Notes: generated from the sequence alone by a model not told the origin. Counted from the first letter of the stretch, positions 1-6,390 are shown. The stretch is 8,623 nucleotides of DNA from Chloroflexota bacterium (GCA_016191985.1 JACPVB010000082.1:1-8623); one strand, 5' to 3'. Numbers and translations are program-made.

Positions 1-24
1 TGGGTGACCTACGATGTGTATTAG
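1..24 (+). CDS. 3' end of an upstream gene, probably a sugar ABC transporter permease (MalF-type), partial
   Basis: Reading from base 1 in frame gives WVTYDVY followed by a TAG stop at 22-24. The stop overlaps the Shine-Dalgarno of the next gene (AGGAG at 23-27). A short tail of this kind (aromatic, valine, His/Thr-Tyr) is common at the C-terminus of MalF/UgpA-type permeases, which normally lie just upstream of a MalG-type permease. Only seven codons are visible, so both the coding status and the identity rest mainly on this context. Confidence 0.5.
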   Translation, partial: WVTYDVY

Positions 25-33
25 GAGAGCAAA

Positions 34-876
34 ATGAAACGATACGGACCCATGCTCAAAAGCATTTTGCTTTATACCCTTCTCACCGGCGCCACGGTGT
101 TGATGAGCTTCCCCTTGTTTTGGATGATCTCATCCTCCCTGAAGACACTGGAGGAAACCAATTCGCCCGGCATTGTTTGGATTCCAGACAGCCCAACCCT
201 GGCCGCATATCTCGGTATTTTCCAAAATCAGGATTTCCTGCGTTCTTATTTCAACTCTGTTTTTTACGTCACTCTCGCCCTGGCAGGGACATTGATCTCC
301 ATCGCCGCAGTCGCGTACGCCTTTAGCCGCATCGAATGGCCCGGCAGAAACGTGGTTTTCTTCCTGATGCTTTCCACAATGATGATCCCCCCGCAGGCGC
401 TCATCGTGCCCCAGTATGTTTTCTTCAACAAACTGGATTGGATCGGAACCTTCAACCCGCTCATCATCCCCGGCTACTTTGCGGGCGGTGCGGCGATGAT
501 ATTTTTATTGCGCCAGTCCATGGCGCAAATTCCAAAGGAACTGGATGAGTCTGCTTTTGTGGATGGGGCGAACCATATTCAAATTTGGTGGGAGATCGTC
601 CTGCCGCTTGTCAAAGCCCCGCTGGCAACGGTTGCCACCTTCCTGTTCGTCGGCTTGTGGAACAGCCTGCTCACACCCCTGATGTATTTGCAAACTGTTG
701 ACCTTTACACCCTGCCTGTTTATGTGTCAACACTGTTCAACATCAACAACACCGTTCAGCAATGGCCGACGATTATGACAGCGGCCGTGCTCACTACCGT
801 CCCTCTCATCATCGTCTTTTTCTTCGCGCAACGCTTTATCCTTGAGAGTGTCGTTGTCTCTGGCCTGAAAGGTTAA
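34..876 (+). CDS. Carbohydrate ABC transporter permease, MalG type
   Basis: This is an inner-membrane permease subunit of a binding-protein-dependent sugar importer (CUT1-like family). The 280 residues match the usual 270-290. About six hydrophobic helices are visible near residues 11-32, 72-98, 108-128, 140-162, 193-214 and 251-270. The EAA loop that docks on the ATPase lies at about 169-192 (ELDESAFVDGA, then a conserved LP after IWWEIV). The C-terminus ends in SGLKG, typical of MalG relatives. The ATG at 34 follows AGGAG at 23-27 with good spacing. The preceding frame stops at 22-24, and the next gene starts 2 bases after this stop, so the genes are probably co-transcribed and translationally coupled. 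Neither the ATPase nor the substrate-binding protein is in the window. The substrate is not readable from this subunit, but the downstream glycosidase and SIS genes point to an amino sugar (inference). Confidence 0.94.
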   Translation: MKRYGPMLKSILLYTLLTGATVLMSFPLFWMISSSLKTLEETNSPGIVWIPDSPTLAAYLGIFQNQDFLRSYFNSVFYVTLALAGTLISIAAVAYAFSRIEWPGRNVVFFLMLSTMMIPPQALIVPQYVFFNKLDWIGTFNPLIIPGYFAGGAAMIFLLRQSMAQIPKELDESAFVDGANHIQIWWEIVLPLVKAPLATVATFLFVGLWNSLLTPLMYLQTVDLYTLPVYVSTLFNINNTVQQWPTIMTAAVLTTVPLIIVFFFAQRFILESVVVSGLKG

Positions 877-877
877 T

Positions 878-2464
878 GTGGACCTTGAACATCTTGTAGG
901 ACAAAAATTATTATTTGCATTTCACGGCAAGGAAAAACCTTCGCCCGAGATTGTAGAAGCATTTAAGAAATATTCCCCAAGTGGAATTTCCCTTTTCAGA
1001 AGCCTCAATATCGGCACACTTTCTCAACTTAAAGAATTAAACGAGTCTCTCCAACGACTCGCGCGCGAGCTTAGCCTGCCGCCATTGATCATCGCCACCG
1101 ATCAGGAAGGCGGCCAGCTCATGGCTGTTGGCGATGGCACGCCACTGCCTGGCAACATGGCGCTCGGCGCAACGCGTTCGCCTGAGCTAGCTCGCAAGGC
1201 TGGCGAGGTGCTTGGGCGTGAAATGGCCGCTCTCGGAATCAATGTCAATTATGCACCCTGCGCCGATGTGAACATCAACCCCAAAAACCCCGTCGTTGGG
1301 ATTCGCTCGTTTGGCGAAGACCCGATTCTTGTGGGGGAACTGGCCGCCGCCATGATTAAGGGGATTCAGTCTCAGGGCGTGGCTGCCACTGTCAAGCATT
1401 TTCCCGGTCATGGGGATACGGCCAGCGATTCCCACCTTGGCCTGACAACTGTTCCGCACTCGCGTGAGCGACTCCACGCTGTGGAATTGACTCCGTTTCG
1501 CTCCGCCCTGAAAGCGGATGCCAAACTGGTGATGACCGCACACCTCGGCATTCCCTCCATCGATGGCCCCGATGCTCCGCCCGCCACATTATCCCCCAAT
1601 ATCATCAACGGACTCCTGCGCCGCGACCTCGGCTACGACGGAGTTGTCGTCACCGATGCAATGGACATGCACGCCATCCGTCAGGGAGAATTACTGCGCG
1701 AAGACTCGCTTCGTGCCGCGAAAGCAGGCGCGGACTTATTGCTCGTGACCAGTAACCCGCAGGATCAGACCCGCGCTTTTGAAGCACTGTTGAATGGAGC
1801 GCAAGCAGGCCAACTTACAATGGATGAGTTGCAAACTTCCGTCGCCCGCATCACACGCTTGAAAAACTGGCTGTCTGAAAATTCTTCAAAACCAGATTTG
1901 AGCGTGATCCAATCCACCGAGCACATGCAGGTTGCAAACGAGATCGCGGAGAAATCCATTACCCTGGTGCGCGACGATAGGAGATACCTGCCCATTAAAT
2001 TGGATGCGGACAAGCGCATCGCAGTCATCATTCCTGTTCCGCAGGACCTGACACCAGCAGATACTTCTTCTTACATTCAACCTAAGCTGGCAGAGTCCAT
2101 TCGTGTATATCACGCGCAGACGGATGAATTCAAAATCCCATACGCGCCCAACGATGGGGATATTGCCGCCGCATTGAAGCGCGTCCGCGAGCATGACCTG
2201 ATCGTGATGGGTACGATCAATGCCTATGCGGAGGAAAAACAGGCGGAGTTCGTCCGCCAGCTATTGCAAACGGGCAAGCCGGTCATCGTCATTGCCATGC
2301 GCCTGCCGTATGACCTGGCCGCTTTTCCACAGGCTTCGACATTTGTCTGCACCTACGGCATTTTGGAGCCATCTATGCGGGCGGTGGCGAAAGCGCTCTT
2401 TGGCTACGGGGAGATGACTGGTCAATTGCCAGTATCAATTCCCGGCTTGGTCGAGGCGGGGTAA
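878..2464 (+). CDS. nagZ: Glycoside hydrolase family 3, beta-N-acetylglucosaminidase (NagZ type)
   Basis: It should release terminal beta-linked GlcNAc from chito-oligosaccharides or muropeptides. The N-terminal (beta/alpha)8 barrel covers about residues 1-335. It has the NagZ signature KHFPGHGDT (173-181) followed by D184-S185-H186, the Asp-His dyad that acts as acid/base in this family. The nucleophile is probably D260 in VVTDAMDM. Other conserved pieces are TDQEGG (74-79) and GIRSFGEDP (141-149). The second alpha/beta sandwich domain (about 355-528) ends in the GH3 motif TGQLPVSIPG. The length of 528 resembles two-domain NagZ of Gram-positives rather than the roughly 340-residue single-domain form. 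No signal peptide is seen, so it is probably cytoplasmic and acts on imported substrate. The start is GTG, two bases after the permease stop, with AAAGG at 868-872. One oddity is the usual Arg after QEGG, which is Gln80. Some relatives are phosphorylases, which sequence alone cannot exclude. Confidence 0.9.
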   Translation: MDLEHLVGQKLLFAFHGKEKPSPEIVEAFKKYSPSGISLFRSLNIGTLSQLKELNESLQRLARELSLPPLIIATDQEGGQLMAVGDGTPLPGNMALGATRSPELARKAGEVLGREMAALGINVNYAPCADVNINPKNPVVGIRSFGEDPILVGELAAAMIKGIQSQGVAATVKHFPGHGDTASDSHLGLTTVPHSRERLHAVELTPFRSALKADAKLVMTAHLGIPSIDGPDAPPATLSPNIINGLLRRDLGYDGVVVTDAMDMHAIRQGELLREDSLRAAKAGADLLLVTSNPQDQTRAFEALLNGAQAGQLTMDELQTSVARITRLKNWLSENSSKPDLSVIQSTEHMQVANEIAEKSITLVRDDRRYLPIKLDADKRIAVIIPVPQDLTPADTSSYIQPKLAESIRVYHAQTDEFKIPYAPNDGDIAAALKRVREHDLIVMGTINAYAEEKQAEFVRQLLQTGKPVIVIAMRLPYDLAAFPQASTFVCTYGILEPSMRAVAKALFGYGEMTGQLPVSIPGLVEAG

Positions 2465-2476
2465 TTTATCCAGTGG

Positions 2477-2489
2477 TATAGTGGAGCCA
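2477..2489 (+). promoter_or_regulatory. Possible extended -10 giving a leaderless transcript of the SIS gene
   Basis: TATAGT at 2477-2482 is preceded by TGG at 2474-2476, forming an extended -10. A start 6-7 bases downstream would fall on or next to the A of the ATG at 2489. The only Shine-Dalgarno-like sequence (GGAG, 2483-2486) sits just 2 bases from the ATG, too close for normal initiation. No good -35 is visible. Read-through from the operon remains possible. Confidence 0.35.
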
Positions 2490-3526
2490 TGTCACTTTAT
2501 TCTGAAATCGTTGAACAGCCAGAACGGATCAAATCCCTGCTGGCCTCGCAGAAAAAAAATGTGGAACAAATCGCGGCTGAAATTCAGAAGCGTGATGTTC
2601 AATATGTTTTCCTCGCCGCGCGTGGGACGTCGGACAATGCGGGACGTTATGCCAATTACTTGCTGGGCGCGTTCAATGGTCTCCCACTTGCGTTGGCGAC
2701 GCCTTCCCTGTTTACGTATTACAAACGTCCGCCAAAATTAAAGAACGCGCTTGTGATCGGCATCTCGCAATCGGGGCAGTCGCCCGATATTGTCAGCGTG
2801 CTGGAGGAGGGCAGAAAGCAAAACTGCCTGACTCTGGCGATCACGAATGAGGCAAAGTCACCTCTTGCAAAAGCCGCTGACTTTTTGCTCGATATTCAAG
2901 CTGGAAAAGAAAAAGCGGTTGCGGCCACAAAAACATACACAACTGAATTGATGTGCATTGCCATGCTTTCGACCGCACTGAGTGACAATAAAGCTCGTTG
3001 GGCTGAACTGGCTGAAATCCCGCGCTGGATGAAGTCTGTCTTAAAACACGATTCAAAAATTTCACAAACTGCCGAGCGCTACCGTTACATGGACCAGACC
3101 GTTGTGCTGGGGCGCGGATTCAATTATGCAACCGCCTTTGAATGGGCTTTGAAATTAAAGGAACTGGCGTATGTGAAAGCGGAACCTTATTCCTCGGCAG
3201 ATTTTCAACATGGCCCGATTGCCATGCTCGAAAGCGGTTTCCCCGTTCTGGCAGTTGCACCGAAGGGCAAGGTGTTTGAATCGATGTACGAGATGTTGAA
3301 GCGCTTGCACAAGGAAATTTCCGCTGAACTGGTTGTGATCTCGAATGACAAAAAGGCTCTTTCTCTTGCCAGCCTTCCGTTGACCATCCCCGCCGAAGTG
3401 CCGGAGTGGCTTTCTCCATTGGTGTGTATTTTGCCCGCGCAGATGTTCGCGTATCATCTCACGCAGGCAAAAGGATACAACACCGAGCATCCGCGCAGCA
3501 TCCGCAAGGTGACGGAGACGAAGTGA
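2489..3526 (+). CDS. Two-SIS-domain sugar-phosphate isomerase/deaminase (GlmS isomerase-like, no glutaminase)
   Basis: This is a cytoplasmic enzyme that probably converts glucosamine-6-phosphate to fructose-6-phosphate (NagB-II type deaminase) or acts on a related aminosugar phosphate. SIS domain 1 is about residues 35-165: ARGTSDN (44-50), ISQSGQSPDIV (92-102) and AATKTYT (145-151). SIS domain 2 is about 195-330. Aligned by eye with E. coli GlmS (numbers recalled), E218, K222 and E225 match Glu481, Lys485 and Glu488. H241 in QHGP matches His504, and K340 in PRSIRK matches Lys603. All isomerase catalytic residues are therefore kept. At 345 residues it lacks the N-terminal Cys-dependent glutaminase of GlmS, so it cannot use glutamine in the usual way and a catabolic role fits better. 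The start MSLYSEIVEQPE matches the family N-terminus. It lies 24 bases after the GH3 gene and ends just before a terminator. The exact substrate is uncertain. Confidence 0.88.
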   Translation: MSLYSEIVEQPERIKSLLASQKKNVEQIAAEIQKRDVQYVFLAARGTSDNAGRYANYLLGAFNGLPLALATPSLFTYYKRPPKLKNALVIGISQSGQSPDIVSVLEEGRKQNCLTLAITNEAKSPLAKAADFLLDIQAGKEKAVAATKTYTTELMCIAMLSTALSDNKARWAELAEIPRWMKSVLKHDSKISQTAERYRYMDQTVVLGRGFNYATAFEWALKLKELAYVKAEPYSSADFQHGPIAMLESGFPVLAVAPKGKVFESMYEMLKRLHKEISAELVVISNDKKALSLASLPLTIPAEVPEWLSPLVCILPAQMFAYHLTQAKGYNTEHPRSIRKVTETK

Positions 3527-3530
3527 TGAA

Positions 3531-3567
3531 AGAGACCCTAAAGGTCTTTAAAACCTTTAGGGTCTTT
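3531..3567. terminator. Bidirectional rho-independent terminator between convergent genes
   Basis: A perfect 13-bp stem (AGACCCTAAAGGT at 3533-3545 with its complement at 3553-3565) has a 7-base loop, CTTTAAA. One wobble and one A-T pair extend it outward to 3531-3567. On the + strand TTTGCTTT follows, and on the - strand the flank is also T-rich (TCTTTCATC). It lies between the SIS gene stop at 3526 and the stop of the opposing membrane protein gene at 3571, so it can serve both transcripts. Confidence 0.9.
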
Positions 3568-3570
3568 GCT

Positions 3571-4203
3571 TTAAATCCACTTCAGAAAGCCAGCAAATAC
3601 AATCAGGCTGATGATGTTCACGGCCCAAATCGTGCCGACGGTTTGTAATTTGGATTTTATGGTCTTCATGTCATAAACCCAAAAGGCAAAAACGAAGAAC
3701 CACAAATAGCCAAACAGGAAGATGAATAACGGCATTCCGCGATTCCACCAGGTCCAATCCCATGTCAACGCGTTGGCGGAGTTGAGGAAATATTCCACGA
3801 TGACGCAAAATGCCGAGCCGAAGACTGCAACTGCCCAGCGGTTGGGGATGCCAAGATATTTGAAATCCTTTTCGGTGTGCAGCATCTTCGTCCAGATGAT
3901 GCCCGCAACCGCGAACATGAACATGGTCTCGATGTTCAACCCAACCAGGATGAGAAACGCGGTTGGGCCCGGTTCACCCCAAATGGGGGCATAGCCCGTA
4001 AAACGCAGGACCAGGCCGTTGATGATCTCGTTCAACCAGTCCGCGCCCCAAAAGGCAAGCCCCGCCAAAACCACGTTCCAATTGCGTTTTTCCGCTTCAA
4101 CGGTGTATACGTAGAACACGAACGACAACAGTGGGATGACATACCATTGGAAGTTTCCCCCTTCGCGTAACTGCGATAATGCTTGCATGGCTGATTCAGT
4201 CAT
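3571..4203 (-). CDS. Hypothetical six-helix, tryptophan-rich integral membrane protein
   Basis: I do not recognise the family. The 210-residue product has about six hydrophobic helices, near residues 20-34, 43-65, 81-106, 121-140, 157-178 and 188-208, and almost no soluble domain. Noticeable features are many Trp residues (for example TWDWTWW at 147-153), WGADWLNEI at 52-60 inside helix 2, and the charged loop HTEKDFKYLGIPNRW (109-123). No catalytic signature, ATP-binding motif or transporter motif is seen. The ATG at 4203 is preferred because GGAGGG (complement of 4208-4213) lies 4 bases upstream. A good promoter at 4233-4260 would also start transcription near 4226. The frame stays open to a TTG at 4260, but that codon is the -35 box itself, so the longer form would not be on the mRNA. 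The gene is divergent from the ATP-grasp gene and convergent with the SIS gene. Confidence 0.82.
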   Translation of the reverse strand: MTESAMQALSQLREGGNFQWYVIPLLSFVFYVYTVEAEKRNWNVVLAGLAFWGADWLNEIINGLVLRFTGYAPIWGEPGPTAFLILVGLNIETMFMFAVAGIIWTKMLHTEKDFKYLGIPNRWAVAVFGSAFCVIVEYFLNSANALTWDWTWWNRGMPLFIFLFGYLWFFVFAFWVYDMKTIKSKLQTVGTIWAVNIISLIVFAGFLKWI

Positions 4204-4232
4204 TGCACCCTCCGCAAAATGGATTTGATTCC

Positions 4233-4260
4233 AGTATAGGCAAATTTCTGGAAAAGACAA
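4233..4260 (-). promoter_or_regulatory. Sigma-70-type promoter for the membrane protein gene
   Basis: On the - strand, TTGTCT (complement of 4255-4260) and TATACT (complement of 4233-4238) are separated by 16 bases. Transcription would begin near 4226, leaving a leader of about 22 bases that carries the GGAGGG Shine-Dalgarno before the ATG at 4203. Confidence 0.65.
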
Positions 4261-4288
4261 TCCCGCCGATTTTTTAAGTCTGCAAATC

Positions 4289-4316
4289 TTGTCATTGCAT
4301 GGAATTATGTAATAAT
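4289..4316 (+). promoter_or_regulatory. Sigma-70-type promoter for the ATP-grasp gene
   Basis: TTGTCA at 4289-4294 and AATAAT at 4311-4316 are separated by 16 bases. Transcription would start near 4323, about 23 bases before the ATG. The box is back to back with the opposing promoter; the two -35 boxes are 28 bases apart, so one regulator bound between them could affect both genes. Confidence 0.55.
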
Positions 4317-4345
4317 CGCATCATCAAAGCATAAGGAGATTTTCC

Positions 4346-5317
4346 ATGCGCGTCTGTGTTCTTTCCGATGAAAAGATCGAAGATTTCGACCCATCTCCAT
4401 TTTTAACGGAGTACGAATGGGAGATGGTGACCCTGACTGCGCCCGTGCTGGATAAGGTCCGCGCGCTGGCGGAGAGCAAAAAGTTTGACATCTACCTGAA
4501 TGTTTGTGAAGGCTATGAGTTTGAAGACGAAGAAGACGATGAACTTGGCTATCAGGGCACCGAAGTAGTGGATGCGCTGGAGAAACTCCAACTTCCCTTC
4601 ACGGGGGCAGGCTCAAATTGCTTCGACCCCACCCGTGAAGAAATGCAGGCGGTCGCAGATGCAAATGGAATTGGTTTTGCAAAGGGGTATCGCGTAAAAA
4701 GTGTGGCGGAGGCTGAGGGCTTGGTTAAGAACCTTCGTTTTCCCATCATGGTTAAACACCCGAAGAGCTATGGCAGCATGGGCATGATCAAGGAATCGCG
4801 GGCTGATACCCTTGAACAGGTGCTTGCGCAGGTGGACCGTATCTGCTCCGAGTTTGGCGCGGCGCGCATGGAGGAGTTCATCGTCGGCAAGGAGTTCAAC
4901 GTGCTGGTGGTGGAAAATGCCGATGACCTGGACCAGCCATTTGCCTACCCGCCCGCAGAATTGATCTTCCCTCCCAATGAGGAATTCTGGCACACCGACA
5001 TCAAATGGAATTACGATGTGCCGTTTGATTTCAAGGAAGTTACCGACCCTGAACTGGTCGCGTGCCTGCAAGATACGGGCAGGCGTATGTTCCTTGCCAT
5101 GGGCATTTCCGGTTATGGGCGCTGTGATATCCGCATGAACGAAAAGGGCGAGTTGTTTATTTTGGAGATCAACCCAAACCCTGCCATCATGCTTCATCCC
5201 AAGGAATACGGCCCCGCCGATTATATGGTCCTTTACGACAAGGATGGATACAAAGGTTTCTTTGAAAGAATATTCCGCGCCGCGTTTCTCAGGCACAAAA
5301 TGAGAATGGCAGGTTAA
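4346..5317 (+). CDS. ATP-grasp ligase, D-alanine-D-alanine ligase-like, substrate unknown
   Basis: It probably joins a carboxylate to an amine through an acyl-phosphate, using ATP and Mg2+. The N-terminal part (about 1-95) resembles the Ddl substrate domain: LNVCEG (51-56), then YQGTEVVDALEKLQLPFTGAGS (69-90), like the QG..LE..giPYTG stretch of Ddl. The ATP-grasp part has a probable ATP lysine K137 (VKHP), a flexible loop SYGSMGM (141-147), and adenine-side residues MEEFIVGKEFN (175-185). Likely Mg2+ ligands are D261, E274 and N276 in YGRCDIR and LEINPNP. The Ddl sequence after EVN (PGMT, then Ser) is replaced by PNPAIMLHPKEYGPADY, so D-Ala-D-Ala synthesis is unlikely. A short acidic stretch (58-66, EFEDEEDDE) is unusual. 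The length of 323 is close to Ddl. The ATG at 4346 follows AAGGAGA (4333-4339). It appears to be a single-gene transcript with no dedicated partner nearby except the divergent membrane protein. Confidence 0.88.
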   Translation: MRVCVLSDEKIEDFDPSPFLTEYEWEMVTLTAPVLDKVRALAESKKFDIYLNVCEGYEFEDEEDDELGYQGTEVVDALEKLQLPFTGAGSNCFDPTREEMQAVADANGIGFAKGYRVKSVAEAEGLVKNLRFPIMVKHPKSYGSMGMIKESRADTLEQVLAQVDRICSEFGAARMEEFIVGKEFNVLVVENADDLDQPFAYPPAELIFPPNEEFWHTDIKWNYDVPFDFKEVTDPELVACLQDTGRRMFLAMGISGYGRCDIRMNEKGELFILEINPNPAIMLHPKEYGPADYMVLYDKDGYKGFFERIFRAAFLRHKMRMAG

Positions 5318-5356
5318 ACAGGCTCTTCAGGATTAAGTGGGGTGAAAACCCGTCTT

Positions 5357-5426
5357 ACCACAGAGCGCACAGAGAGCATGGAGATTTTAAAAGGTTTTTC
5401 TCTGTGGACTCCGTGATCTCTGTGGT
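5357..5426. repeat. CACAGAG-type imperfect inverted repeat, REP-like
   Basis: Two 28-base arms (5357-5384 and 5399-5426) match at 21 of 28 positions when one is reverse-complemented, around a 14-base AT-rich loop. Each arm contains two CACAGAG units or close variants: CACAGAG at 5359-5365 and 5368-5374, and CTCTGTG at 5400-5406 and 5418-5424. It lies between the ATP-grasp gene and the terminator, outside any gene. From memory, similar arrays are scattered between genes in many Chloroflexota and other environmental bacteria; copy number cannot be judged here. Confidence 0.7.
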
Positions 5427-5470
5427 GAAAAAAATGGGAGACTCCACCAAATACCAGAGAGCCGTTAAAC

Positions 5471-5505
5471 AAAAAGAAGCCCGCAATCGATGCGGACTTC
5501 TTTTT
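5471..5505. terminator. Bidirectional rho-independent terminator
   Basis: A 15-base stem, 5471-5485 against 5491-5505, has a 5-base ATCGA loop. AAAAAGAAG on the left and CTTCTTTTT on the right supply a U-tract in either direction. The single mismatch (C5480 with A5496) becomes a U-G wobble on the - strand, so the fold is slightly better for the lipoprotein transcript, whose stop is at 5516. It also lies downstream of the ATP-grasp gene. Confidence 0.85.
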
Positions 5506-5515
5506 ATGTGGATGC

Positions 5516-6259
5516 TTAAGGTTTGCTGACAATCAGGTTGTCGAAATGAATTTCAGCAATGGGTTCGGCGTCTTCAAATGAGATTGCCGCGAAGGCAATC
5601 GCGCCAGAGGTGGAGCCGTCTGCAATTGTATTTGCGGAGGCAAGCAACTGACCGTTCACCTCAAGTTTCAAATCAGTCCCGTTGCAGGTGGCACGGACAT
5701 GGTTAACCGCATTCCCCTGATTCACCGCGTCTGAATAGGACCAGTCTACCAGCGGGCTCATCGAGCTGGCCGTCACACTGCGGATGGTGTAATACCCATC
5801 GCCGCTGATCGCCAGCATGTACCCATCGATGGACGTATCGTCGCGTTCCGAGAGGCGGCAAACCACGCCAAAGCCGGCGTTGTTATTTGCAGGGCCGCTG
5901 ACCAAAGTTGCATCGAATTCGGCCACTGTGTTATCAAATTTGGAGGTGGACCTGCCCCAATGCCACAGGTCGCTTATCGCGCGTACCACATAAACCCCAT
6001 CCTTTGTTTCAACGCTGCCGTTTTCGTCTGAGTAGGTTTCGAATTCGGCGCTTGTTGAGCTAAAGTCGTCGGTAAATAAAACATTGGATGGTACGGATAT
6101 GGCGGTCGGAACGGCGGGATCTGTAGAAATAATAGGCGCACCTGTCGGTTCTTCAGATGGCTCACCATTAAGGGTCGGCAGGCTGGTGACAGGGCAGGCA
6201 CATGCCAGTAAAAATATGGCGGCAACTAATCCAACACTAAGACGGGTTCTTTTATTCAT
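5516..6259 (-). CDS. Secreted lipoprotein with a C-terminal LamG-like beta-sandwich domain
   Basis: The N-terminus is a lipoprotein signal: basic MNKRTR, a hydrophobic stretch, then the lipobox LLAC with the lipidated Cys at residue 20. A Pro/Ser/Thr-rich linker follows (about 22-58), then one beta-rich domain (about 61-247). The domain opens with LFTDDFSS and ends with HFDNLIV. It contains GFGVVCRL (129-136) and GYMLAISGDGYYTI (146-159), the layout of concanavalin/LamG-like or DUF1080-like carbohydrate-binding modules. C134 and C192 could form a disulfide. It is expected to be anchored to the cell envelope, facing outward. No catalytic residues are recognisable, so binding or a structural role is more likely than enzymatic activity. 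AAGGAG (complement of 6265-6270) lies 5 bases before the ATG. The gene stands alone between a terminator and a probable promoter. Its ligand is unknown. Confidence 0.85.
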   Translation of the reverse strand: MNKRTRLSVGLVAAIFLLACACPVTSLPTLNGEPSEEPTGAPIISTDPAVPTAISVPSNVLFTDDFSSTSAEFETYSDENGSVETKDGVYVVRAISDLWHWGRSTSKFDNTVAEFDATLVSGPANNNAGFGVVCRLSERDDTSIDGYMLAISGDGYYTIRSVTASSMSPLVDWSYSDAVNQGNAVNHVRATCNGTDLKLEVNGQLLASANTIADGSTSGAIAFAAISFEDAEPIAEIHFDNLIVSKP

Positions 6260-6284
6260 CTCTTCTCCTTGTGATTGTTCTAAA

Positions 6285-6293
6285 ATTTTAGCA
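6285..6293 (-). promoter_or_regulatory. Probable extended -10 promoter of the lipoprotein gene
   Basis: The - strand reads TGCTAAAAT, an extended -10 (complement of 6285-6293). A weak -35-like TTAAAA lies 17 bases upstream. Transcription would begin near 6278, about 20 bases before the ATG at 6259. The -10 overlaps a 12-base perfect palindrome, CTAAAATTTTAG (6280-6291), which may be chance in AT-rich DNA. The rest of the gap 6294-6390 is AT-rich with nothing else I can support. Confidence 0.4.
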
Positions 6294-6390
6294 GGAGAAA
6301 TTTATTTTTTTAAGAACCCTTTGGTACTACAAAGTGCCGCAAAATTGCGAACCAGAATTACAACAATTTCCTTCATTCCCTTCGATCAGT

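Noticed and set aside
4204..4260. N-terminal extension of the membrane protein starting with TTG at 4260
   Set aside because: The TTG is the -35 box of the gene's promoter and the -10 lies inside the extension; ATG at 4203 has a strong Shine-Dalgarno.
4613..5296. Long open frame (227 codons) on the - strand opposite the ATP-grasp gene
   Set aside because: It lies fully inside a gene with clear motifs, has no ribosome binding site, and its translation shows no family features; it is a shadow frame.
6280..6291. Perfect palindrome CTAAAATTTTAG as a repressor operator
   Set aside because: It overlaps the probable -10, but it is short and made almost only of A and T, so chance is a sufficient explanation.
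6319..6334. Hairpin CTTTG/CAAAG as terminator of the DUF2817 gene
   Set aside because: Only 5 pairs and no T-tract follows on the - strand; too weak to call.
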